From assembly GCA_031278255.1 (NCBI GenBank), contig JAITKU010000095.1, forward strand, positions 1-6,105: DNA of 6,105 bases, given 5' to 3'. Both the position numbers and the translations under genes were made by a program. The notes below the pieces were generated by a model. That model did not search any database. It worked only from the letters and a program-made list of their open reading frames with translations, and was not told the DNA's origin. Position 1 is the stretch's first letter. Each line of letters begins with the position of its first letter. The stretch is from Eubacteriales Family XIII. Incertae Sedis bacterium (GTDB lineage: Bacteria; Bacillota; Clostridia; Peptostreptococcales; Anaerovoracaceae). Below, in pieces: positions 1 to 5,429 of this stretch.

Positions 1-8
1 CGAAGAAT

Positions 9-72
9 TCAATGCACCCCTCTCTCCCGAAAGACTCAGCGCAACCGGCCGGCCAACAGGGGGGTGCGTTGA
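9..72 (+). other. Strong inverted repeat, possible terminator of an upstream gene or structured RNA
   Basis: Positions 9-23 (TCAATGCACCCCTCT) pair with 58-72 (AGGGGGGTGCGTTGA) over 15 contiguous base pairs with two G-T wobbles, enclosing a 34-base loop. The loop contains an 8-bp palindrome (GGCCGGCC, 47-54). The stem is followed by CCTTTTCAATTTT (73-85), an interrupted T-rich tract. A rho-independent terminator for a gene lying left of the window is the simplest reading, but the loop is large and the T tract is broken. A structured leader or the basal stem of a cis-regulatory RNA is the alternative. I checked it against well-known riboswitch cores and matched none. The pairing is seen directly; the function is inferred. 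Confidence 0.35.
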
Positions 73-133
73 CCTTTTCAATTTTCACAGTAACGGGAAA
101 TCCACCGCCGCGCCGCAAATTTTCGCGTAGCGC

Positions 134-162
134 TTGATTCCGGCGGGCGCGTTTGGTAGAAT
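134..162 (+). promoter_or_regulatory. Sigma-70-type promoter upstream of tgt
   Basis: A -35 hexamer TTGATT (134-139) and a -10 hexamer TAGAAT (157-162) are separated by 17 bases, the optimal spacing. TGG immediately before the -10 (154-156) gives an extended -10 element. Initiation would fall near 168-170, leaving a leader of about 128 bases before the tgt ATG at 297. It is the best promoter-like match I found in the window, and the tight spacing of the following genes suggests it drives much of the forward cluster. Not experimentally supported. Confidence 0.6.
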
Positions 163-170
163 AGACACAA

Positions 171-205
171 GGCATATCCCTTGTCCCGGGGGCAAGGGAT
201 ACGCC
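171..205 (+). promoter_or_regulatory. Leader hairpin in the 5' UTR of tgt
   Basis: GGCATATCCCTTG (171-183) is complementary to CAAGGGATACGCC (193-205) over 13 positions with one A-C mismatch, with a 9-base loop (184-192). It lies just downstream of the predicted transcription start. Its CCTTGT segment (179-184) can instead pair with ACAAGG at 167-172, so two mutually exclusive hairpins are possible. No clean U-run follows directly (GTCGTTCAATTTT, 206-217), so a classic intrinsic terminator is weak. It could be an attenuator, a stabilising 5' hairpin or a protein-binding site. tgt leaders can carry preQ1 riboswitches in other bacteria, but I cannot match this one to that fold. Confidence 0.45.
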
Positions 206-267
206 GTCGTTCAATTTTGGCTCCGTCTGAATTTGAGCGCGGGAAGCACCCAAATTGTTGAAAACAA

Positions 268-321
268 AGAGGAGGAAAAGGGATGAGAGGACGCGAATGC
301 GGGCTGTCGGCTTTGAATTGA
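268..321 (+). promoter_or_regulatory. Strong Shine-Dalgarno with a 12-codon ORF overlapping the tgt start
   Basis: AGAGGAGG (268-275) is the best ribosome binding site near tgt, yet the ATG it is ideally spaced for (283, seven bases downstream) is out of frame with tgt. That ATG opens a 12-codon ORF (MRGRECGLSALN, stop 319-321). The tgt ATG at 297 is 21 bases from this site and has only GAGAGG (285-290) six bases upstream. Either the short ORF is a fortuitous by-product of a purine-rich leader, or it modulates tgt translation by competition or reinitiation. The layout is seen directly; any regulatory role is conjecture. Confidence 0.3.
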
Positions 322-1415
322 TCGGAAAAACGACGCGCGGCGACGCGCGTCGCGGCAGGCTCACAACGCCGCACGGCCCTATCGAGACGCCGGCTTTTAT
401 GCCCGTCGGCACGGCCGCGACCGTGAAAGCCCTGCTGCCGGAACAGGTGGCGGAGAGCGGCGCGGAGATCCTGCTTTCCAATACCTATCATCTGTACCTG
501 CGGCCGGGCGCGGAGGTCGTGCGGGCGGCGGGCGGCATTCACGCTTTCATGAACTGGAAGCGCGCCGTATTGACGGACAGCGGCGGTTTTCAGGTGTTCA
601 GCCTGGGTTCGCTTCGCAAGATCACGGAGGAGGGCGTCACATTCCGTTCCCATATAGACGGCTCGGCCCATATGCTGTCGCCGGAGAGGTCCGTCGCGAT
701 ACAAAACGCGCTCGGCGCCGATATCATCATGGCCTTTGACGAGTGCGCGCCCTATCCCGCCGATCGCGCCTATATCGAGCATTCGCTCGCGCGCACGACG
801 CGCTGGCTTGCGCGTTGCAAGGCGGCCCACAAAAGCGCCGACACGCAGGCCCTGTTCGGCATCATGCAGGGCGGCGTTTACGCGGATCTGCGCGTGCGAA
901 GCGCGAAAGAGATCGTGGAACTGGATCTGCCGGGCTACGCCATAGGCGGCCTGAGCGTCGGCGAGCCCAAGCCCCTGATGTATGAAATGCTCGAGGCTTC
1001 CGTCCCCTTTTTGCCCGAGCAAAAGCCCCGATATCTGATGGGTGTGGGCAGCCCCGACTGCCTGTTTGAAGCTGTGGAGCGCGGTGTGGACATGTTCGAC
1101 TGCGTGTTGCCCACGCGGGTGGCGCGCAACGGGAGGGCGCTCACGTCTCAGGGGAATATCAACATCAAGAACGCGCGCTTTGAACGGGATTTTTCGGCGC
1201 TCGATCCCAAATGCGGCTGCTATACCTGCCGCAACTACTCCAGAGCCTATCTGCGGCATCTGTTCAGAGCGGGGGAAATCCTCTCGGCCGTGCTGCTCAC
1301 GCTGCACAACCTCACGTTCTTGCAGGACCTGATGCGCGGTATGCGCCGCGCGATCGAAGCGGATCGCCTTGCGGAGTACAAGAACACGTATCGCGCGAGC
1401 ATAGGGGACGCATAG
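297..1415 (+). CDS. tgt: tRNA-guanine(34) transglycosylase (bacterial Tgt)
   Basis: Cytosolic enzyme of the queuosine pathway. In bacteria it swaps guanine 34 of the GUN-anticodon tRNAs (Asp, Asn, His, Tyr) for preQ1 by base exchange. The 372-residue product matches the usual 370-380. Visible motifs: TPAFMPVGT near the N-terminus; TDSGGFQVFS with the conserved Asp at 94; FDEC with Asp 148; GGLSVGE (217-223); MFDCVLPTR with the catalytic nucleophile Asp 268; and a zinc site Cys306-x-Cys308-x2-Cys311 with His337. Spacing of nucleophile and zinc ligands equals that of the Zymomonas enzyme (280, 318/320/323/349). An in-frame TTG at 255 would add 14 Lys/Arg-rich residues that do not resemble the family, so I chose ATG 297, preceded by GAGAGG at six bases. 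It is first in the forward cluster, 31 bp before metAA. The family and function are essentially certain; the start is less so. Confidence 0.97.
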   Translation: MRAVGFELIGKTTRGDARRGRLTTPHGPIETPAFMPVGTAATVKALLPEQVAESGAEILLSNTYHLYLRPGAEVVRAAGGIHAFMNWKRAVLTDSGGFQVFSLGSLRKITEEGVTFRSHIDGSAHMLSPERSVAIQNALGADIIMAFDECAPYPADRAYIEHSLARTTRWLARCKAAHKSADTQALFGIMQGGVYADLRVRSAKEIVELDLPGYAIGGLSVGEPKPLMYEMLEASVPFLPEQKPRYLMGVGSPDCLFEAVERGVDMFDCVLPTRVARNGRALTSQGNINIKNARFERDFSALDPKCGCYTCRNYSRAYLRHLFRAGEILSAVLLTLHNLTFLQDLMRGMRRAIEADRLAEYKNTYRASIGDA

Positions 1416-1446
1416 GAATACGGCAAAAGGAGCATACTGACAAAAC

Positions 1447-2388
1447 ATGCCCATCTTAGTGCAAAGAGGTCTGCCGGCCTACAGAATACTGAAAGACGAA
1501 AATGTTTTCGTAATGTACAAGGACAGGGCGGAACGGCAGGATATCCGCCCGCTCAGCATCGCGATCGTGAATCTCATGCCCACAAAGGAGATCACGGAAA
1601 CGCAGTTGATCCGTATGCTGGCCAACACGCCGCTTCAAGTCGATCTGCACCTTTTGACCATGGATTCACACGAATCCACGCATACGGACCGGCGGCATAT
1701 GGAGACCTTCTACAAGACCTACGACGAGATCAGGAATCATCGCTTCGACGGCATGATCATCACGGGCGCGCCCGTCGAGTTTCTGCCCTTTGAAGAGGTG
1801 GATTACTGGAAAGAACTGTCTGAAATCATGGAGTATACGAAGCGGAACGTCTTTAGCGTCATGCACATCTGCTGGGGCGCGCAGGCCGGCCTGTATCATC
1901 ATTTCGGCATCGGCAAGCACGTCGCGCCCGCGAAGATTTTCGGCGTGTTCAGGCATACGCTGAACGAACGCCGCTCCGAGTTGACGCGCGGCTTCGACGA
2001 GGAGTTCTACACCCCGCATTCGCGCAATACGCAGATTCTGAAAGAGGATGTGCAAAGGATTCCCGCGCTCAATATCCTCGCGGAATCCGAAGAGGCGGGC
2101 CTGCATATCATCGCCACCGAAAACAATCGTCTGGTGTTCGTGCAGGGCCACAACGAGTACGACAGGGATACGCTGCGGCACGAGTATGAACGGGACGCGG
2201 CAAAGGGCTTGCGGCTCGCGGTTCCCGTGAATTATTTTGAAAACGACGATCCGAGGCGGCGCGTCGTCGTGAAGTGGAGCTGTCACGGCAATCTGTTTTT
2301 CGCGAATTGGCTGAATTTCATATATCAGGAAACGCCCTACGACCTCGCGGAACTCGATGAGATGTACGCGGAGTACGCGCGCGCATGA
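1447..2388 (+). CDS. metAA: Homoserine O-acyltransferase MetA, predicted acetyl-CoA type
   Basis: Activates the hydroxyl of L-homoserine by acylation, the committed step of methionine biosynthesis, in the cytosol. The 313 residues span the complete MetA (HTS, glutamine-amidotransferase-like) fold. Visible features: N-terminal MPILVQRGLPA; IVNLMPTK (40-47); TGAPVEFLPFEEVDYW (106-121); HICWGAQAGLYHHFGI with nucleophile Cys142; and GHNEYD with His235 and Glu237 of the catalytic triad. Residue 111 is Glu. In characterised MetA proteins Glu111 goes with acetyl-CoA (Bacillus cereus) and Gly111 with succinyl-CoA (E. coli), so the product is probably O-acetylhomoserine. ATG 1447 is the first possible start, since an in-frame TGA lies at 1438-1440. 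The AAAAGGAG site (1425-1432) is 14 bases away, longer than usual. The stop codon overlaps the next gene's ATG (ATGA, 2385-2388). No riboswitch or T-box fits in the 31-bp gap, so any methionine control must act elsewhere. Confidence 0.95.
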   Translation: MPILVQRGLPAYRILKDENVFVMYKDRAERQDIRPLSIAIVNLMPTKEITETQLIRMLANTPLQVDLHLLTMDSHESTHTDRRHMETFYKTYDEIRNHRFDGMIITGAPVEFLPFEEVDYWKELSEIMEYTKRNVFSVMHICWGAQAGLYHHFGIGKHVAPAKIFGVFRHTLNERRSELTRGFDEEFYTPHSRNTQILKEDVQRIPALNILAESEEAGLHIIATENNRLVFVQGHNEYDRDTLRHEYERDAAKGLRLAVPVNYFENDDPRRRVVVKWSCHGNLFFANWLNFIYQETPYDLAELDEMYAEYARA

Positions 2389-3590
2389 AGCCTGCGGCGG
2401 AGGCGTCCTCCCACGGCGGCGCGGCGGTTTCGGAGGCGGGGGCGTTCTGCCCGCACGCGGATTGCGGCGGTTGCCGCTACCGCGATGTTCCCTACGCGGA
2501 GCAGCTTGCGATCAAGGAGGCCGCGTTTTTGCGGGCGCTGGACGAGAGAGGCATCCTCCCGGCGGAATCGCTCGCGATCGCGGGCAGTCCGCGCGTGTTC
2601 GCCTATCGGAACAAAATGGAGTACAGCTTTGGGGACGAAAACAAGGGCGGCCCGCTGACGCTCGGCATGCACAGGCGGAAGCGTTTCATGTCGGTGATCA
2701 CGACGGACCGTTGCCGGCTCGTGGACGAGGATTTCAACCGTTTGCTCGCCGCCGTCCTGCGCTTCGCAAAGGAGCGGGGCTACGCCGCCTACAACAAAAA
2801 GACGCATCGCGGTCTGTTGCGCAATCTCGTGGTTCGCAAAGGCGTGCGCACGGGGCAGCTTCTGGTCAACCTCGTCACCTCGTCGCAGGGCGATATCGAC
2901 GAGGGCGCTTTGGCCGAGGTCGTGCTTTCGCTCGCGCTCGAAAACCGCGTGGTGGGCCTGTTGCACAGCGTCAACGACAATCCGGGTGATTTTGTGCGCG
3001 GCGAGGAACAGCGTTTGATTTTTGGTAATAATTACTATTTAGAGGAAATAATGGGTTTATCGTTCAAGGTCAGCGCTTTCGCTTTCTTTCAGACCAATGT
3101 CGAGGCCGCCGCCGCGCTTTACGAGACCGCGCTGTCGTGGATACCGGATATCGCCGAAAAGACCGTGTTTGACCTCTACTGCGGCGCGGGGACTCTTGCG
3201 CAGGCCGCGGCGGCGCGCGGGGCCGGCCTTGCGGTGGGCATAGAGATCGTGCCCGAGTCCGTGGCCGCCGCGCGGGAGAACGCGACGCTGAACGGCCTGT
3301 CAAACTGCCGTTTTCTGGAGGGGGATGTGCGCGCGGCGACAGAGGGGCTTGCGGAGCGGCCGGATGTGATCCTGCTCGATCCGCCGCGCGCCGGCGTGCA
3401 TCCGAAAGCCCTGCGGACGATATGCGATAAACGCGCGCAAACCGTCGTTTATATCTCGTGCAATCCGGACAGCCTGGCGGACAATCTGGCGTTTATGCGG
3501 GGATATTACAGGGTGAGGCGCATCCGGGCTTTCGACAATTTCCCTTTCACGGCGCACACGGAGGCCGTGGCCCTGCTGGAGGCCCTGTGA
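2385..3590 (+). CDS. rlmD: 23S rRNA (uracil-C5)-methyltransferase, TrmA/RlmC/RlmD family, lacking a TRAM domain
   Basis: SAM-dependent enzyme that forms 5-methyluridine in RNA, by family a 23S rRNA position (U1939 for RlmD, U747 for RlmC, both for Bacillus RlmCD). Which one applies cannot be read from sequence, so the symbol is family-level. The 401 residues hold an N-terminal iron-sulfur cysteine set (Cys22, Cys27, Cys30 in CPHADCGGC, plus Cys110 in TTDRCRLV), FFQTN (234-238), the SAM-binding FDLYCGAGTLAQ (262-273), LDPPRAGVHP (331-340), catalytic nucleophile Cys359 in YISCNPDSLADN, and the general base Glu393 in HTEAVALLE. Only 21 residues precede the first cysteine, so the TRAM RNA-binding domain of E. 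coli RlmD is absent. Cys22 and Cys27 are separated by four residues, against five in E. coli. The start overlaps the metAA stop by four bases, with GGAG at 2370-2373. An AT-rich codon patch occurs at about 3014-3062. Confidence 0.9.
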   Translation: MKPAAEASSHGGAAVSEAGAFCPHADCGGCRYRDVPYAEQLAIKEAAFLRALDERGILPAESLAIAGSPRVFAYRNKMEYSFGDENKGGPLTLGMHRRKRFMSVITTDRCRLVDEDFNRLLAAVLRFAKERGYAAYNKKTHRGLLRNLVVRKGVRTGQLLVNLVTSSQGDIDEGALAEVVLSLALENRVVGLLHSVNDNPGDFVRGEEQRLIFGNNYYLEEIMGLSFKVSAFAFFQTNVEAAAALYETALSWIPDIAEKTVFDLYCGAGTLAQAAAARGAGLAVGIEIVPESVAAARENATLNGLSNCRFLEGDVRAATEGLAERPDVILLDPPRAGVHPKALRTICDKRAQTVVYISCNPDSLADNLAFMRGYYRVRRIRAFDNFPFTAHTEAVALLEAL

Positions 3591-4342
3591 GCGGCGGGCG
3601 GGAGCGGCGCGCGGGCAGCGGCGGCGGGCGCGCGGCGATTCTGGACGAGTTGCGCGGCCTCGCGATCGTCAACATGGTCGCCTATCACGTCTGCTATGAC
3701 CTCGTTTACATCCACGGCTTTAATCTGCCTTGGTTTCACGGGACCCTTGCCGGCGCGTGGCAGACGTACATCTGCGTATCTTTCCTGTTCATAGCGGGCG
3801 TCTGCACAAAGCTTTCGCGGCGCCCTTTCGTTCGGGCTTTCAAGATTTGCGCCTGCGCGCTTTTGGTCACGGCGGTCACGATCTACGCCTACCCCGACCT
3901 GCGGATCGTGTTCGGCATCCTGCACTGCCTGGGCGCGTCCATGCTCCTTTACGCGCTGTTCGGGCGCTTCCTGCGCGGGCTTCCGTCTCCCGTGGGCTTT
4001 GCCTTGGCGCTGCTGCTCGCCCTATGCACGTGGGATGTCACGAGCGGCGTTTTGGGCTTTGGGCCTTTTTCCGCAGACCTGCCGGCTTTCCTGTACAAAA
4101 CGGCGTGGCTCTTCCCTTTCGGCTTCAGGAACGCGAACTTTTATTCGGCGGACTACTTTCCGCTGTTCCCCTACCTCTTCGTGTTCCTCGCCGGCAGTGC
4201 CGCGGGCGCGCTCGTGAAGTATCTTCCGCCCGCTGCGCGGCGGATGCATATACGGCCCCTGTCCTACCTGGGCAGACACAGCCTGATCCTATACCTCTTG
4301 CACCAGCCGGTGGCGATCGCGCTGCTCGGACTGCTGCTTTGA
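3587..4342 (+). CDS. DUF1624 / HGSNAT-catalytic-domain-like integral membrane protein, putative acyltransferase
   Basis: Predicted cytoplasmic-membrane protein of 251 residues. After a Gly/Arg-rich cytosolic tail it carries the signature of the bacterial DUF1624 (heparan-alpha-glucosaminide N-acetyltransferase-like, PF07786) family: LDELRGLAIVNM (19-30), His34 and Asp38 in YHVCYDL, then FLFIAGVCTKLSRRP (67-80). About six or seven hydrophobic helices are visible, near 25-42, 60-77, 87-101, 108-126, 136-149, 192-211 and 231-251. The C-terminus ends LGRHSLILYLLHQPVAIALL, as is common in membrane acyltransferases. The frame is open back to 3458, but GTG 3587 gives a family-like N-terminus and overlaps the upstream stop (GTGA, 3587-3590), with GGAGG at 3578-3582. 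ATG 3674 would remove part of the first helix. Acetylation of a glycan is the family expectation by homology only; the substrate is unknown. The neighbouring nucleotidyltransferase fits an envelope-sugar role but does not prove it. Confidence 0.82.
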   Translation: MSGGRERRAGSGGGRAAILDELRGLAIVNMVAYHVCYDLVYIHGFNLPWFHGTLAGAWQTYICVSFLFIAGVCTKLSRRPFVRAFKICACALLVTAVTIYAYPDLRIVFGILHCLGASMLLYALFGRFLRGLPSPVGFALALLLALCTWDVTSGVLGFGPFSADLPAFLYKTAWLFPFGFRNANFYSADYFPLFPYLFVFLAGSAAGALVKYLPPAARRMHIRPLSYLGRHSLILYLLHQPVAIALLGLLL

Positions 4343-4367
4343 CCGATCCGAAAGGAGATTTTACAGA

Positions 4368-5291
4368 ATGAAAAAACCCATATTGGTCGTTATGGCCGCC
4401 GGAATGGGCAGCCGCTACGGCGGCTTGAAACAGACGGAACCCGTGGGGCCGAGCGGCGAGATCATCATGGATTATTCGATATACGATGCCGTGAAAGCCG
4501 GCTTTGAACGGCTGATCTGCATCATCAAGCCCGAGATGCGGGCGGATTTTGACGCGCTCGTCATGAACAGGCTGCGCGCGCGCATCGAGGCGGTCTACGC
4601 GTTTCAATCCATAGACGCGCTGCCCGCCGGTTTTTCCGTGCCCGCGGGCAGGAAGAAGCCCTGGGGCACCGCGCAGGCCGTACTCGCCGCGAGGGAATAT
4701 ATAGACGCGCCTTTCCTCGTGATCAATTCCGATGACTACTACGGCCCCGCGGCTTTCCGGACGGCTTTCGATTGGCTGTCCGCGCCGCGCCCCGCCTCGG
4801 ATAAGCTGCGCTACGGCATGGTCGGCTACCTCGCCGAAAATACGCTGACGGAGAACGGCGCCGTGACGCGCGGCGTCTGCGAGGCCGACGCGCGCGGCTA
4901 TCTGACGCGCATTACAGAACGCGCCGGGCTTGAGGCTTGCCCCGCCGGCGCGCGCTTCCCCTCGGAGGACGGAAGCGCCTTTACGGAGATTCCGGGGGAC
5001 AGCCTCGTTTCGATGAACTTTTGGTGTCTGGAACCCGGGTTTACGGAGTCGGCGGCGCGCGATTTTCCGCTGTTTCTCGCGGAGAACCTGCCCGCGGATC
5101 CCGAGAAGTGCGAGTATCTTTTGCCGGCGGAGATAGACGCCCAGATTCGGCGCGGCGAAGCGGAGGTCGAGGTTTTGCGGAGTGCGGACAGGTGGTATGG
5201 CGTCACCTACAGGGAGGACAAGGCGCGCGTGGCAAAGGCCATGCGCGAAAAGCACGGGGCGGGTTTGTACCCGACACCGCTTTGGACTTGA
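4368..5291 (+). CDS. Sugar-phosphate-type nucleotidyltransferase (NTP_transferase fold)
   Basis: Cytosolic enzyme of 307 residues that most likely couples an NTP to a phosphorylated sugar with release of pyrophosphate; the sugar and base cannot be assigned. Visible motifs: the N-terminal glycine-rich nucleotide loop MAAGMGSRYGGLKQ (9-22) with the signature Arg16 and Lys21; PVGPSGE (25-31); DYSIYDAVKAGF (35-46); WGTAQAV (99-105), placed like the nucleoside-contacting segment of sugar-nucleotide pyrophosphorylases; and VINSDDYYG (118-126), whose Asp122/Asp123 should bind the catalytic metal. No C-terminal left-handed beta-helix repeats are seen, so it is not a GlmU-like bifunctional enzyme. ATG 4368 is well placed behind AAAGGAG (4351-4357). 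It lies 25 bp after the membrane protein gene, consistent with one operon. No partner kinase is present in the window. Confidence 0.85.
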   Translation: MKKPILVVMAAGMGSRYGGLKQTEPVGPSGEIIMDYSIYDAVKAGFERLICIIKPEMRADFDALVMNRLRARIEAVYAFQSIDALPAGFSVPAGRKKPWGTAQAVLAAREYIDAPFLVINSDDYYGPAAFRTAFDWLSAPRPASDKLRYGMVGYLAENTLTENGAVTRGVCEADARGYLTRITERAGLEACPAGARFPSEDGSAFTEIPGDSLVSMNFWCLEPGFTESAARDFPLFLAENLPADPEKCEYLLPAEIDAQIRRGEAEVEVLRSADRWYGVTYREDKARVAKAMREKHGAGLYPTPLWT

Positions 5292-5301
5292 CCGACACCG
5301 C
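5271..5301 (+). repeat. 10-bp direct repeat spanning the nucleotidyltransferase stop codon
   Basis: CCGACACCGC occurs exactly at 5271-5280 and 5292-5301, a 21-bp period, with the second copy beginning at the first base after the TGA. It may be a small tandem duplication that altered the 3' end of the gene, or it may be chance in GC-rich sequence. Confidence 0.35.
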
Positions 5302-5429
5302 CCAATCCTCTTGCCGAAAGGCCGGGACCGGCGCCTCATCCGGCCCGCGTGGGCTTGCGATCCCCCGGCGAAGTGAGCCTCGGGCGAACGGAGGAATGAG
5401 GCGAAGCCGAATGTTGGAAGGAGCTGAAT
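5292..5429 (+). other. 138-bp intergenic spacer with inverted and iterated motifs
   Basis: This is the longest gene-free stretch after tgt. CGCCTCAT (5332-5339) is exactly complementary to ATGAGGCG (5396-5403) and could close a branched structure. Inside it are GCCC/GGGC (5343-5346 with 5351-5354, loop GCGT) and CCC-GGC/GCC-GGG (5364-5369 with 5377-5384). A GGCGAA motif recurs at 5367, 5383 and 5400, spaced 16 and 17 bases. I see no promoter or U-tailed terminator. It could be a structured leader of the NTPase gene, an intergenic dispersed repeat, or decayed sequence. The pairings are direct observations; no RNA family is recognised. Confidence 0.35.

Noticed and set aside
24..80. A SAM (S-box) riboswitch, suggested by GCAACC and GGTGC segments and the presence of metAA in the cluster.
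   Set aside because: The conserved core segments, such as the GGCCC loop and the TGAA element, are absent or out of order, and metAA is more than 1.3 kb away behind tgt.
69..96. A second promoter, TTGACC (69-74) with TAACGG (91-96).
   Set aside because: The -35 is fair, but the -10 is poor, the spacing is 16, and the -35 lies inside the strong stem at 58-72.
206..275. A preQ1 riboswitch in the tgt leader.
   Set aside because: A GGG/CCC mini-hairpin and an A-rich stretch exist before the Shine-Dalgarno, but I could not build the H-type pseudoknot or match the conserved residues of any class.
255..296. TTG 255 as the tgt start.
   Set aside because: It adds a Lys/Arg-rich extension encoded by the purine-rich Shine-Dalgarno region, which does not resemble Tgt N-termini, and has no good ribosome binding site of its own.
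78..1454. A 458-codon open frame on the minus strand covering tgt.
   Set aside because: It is antisense to a gene with complete catalytic and zinc motifs, its Arg/His/Ala-rich translation shows no domain, and such frames are common opposite GC-rich genes.
3015..3038. An internal promoter in the AT-rich patch (TTGATT 3015-3020, TACTAT 3033-3038).
   Set aside because: The spacer is only 12 bases, too short for sigma-70 recognition.
3458..3586. An upstream ATG (3458) for the DUF1624 protein, inside the methyltransferase gene.
   Set aside because: It would force a 133-base overlap and add a Gly-rich out-of-frame shadow sequence; GTG 3587 fits the family and the coupling pattern.
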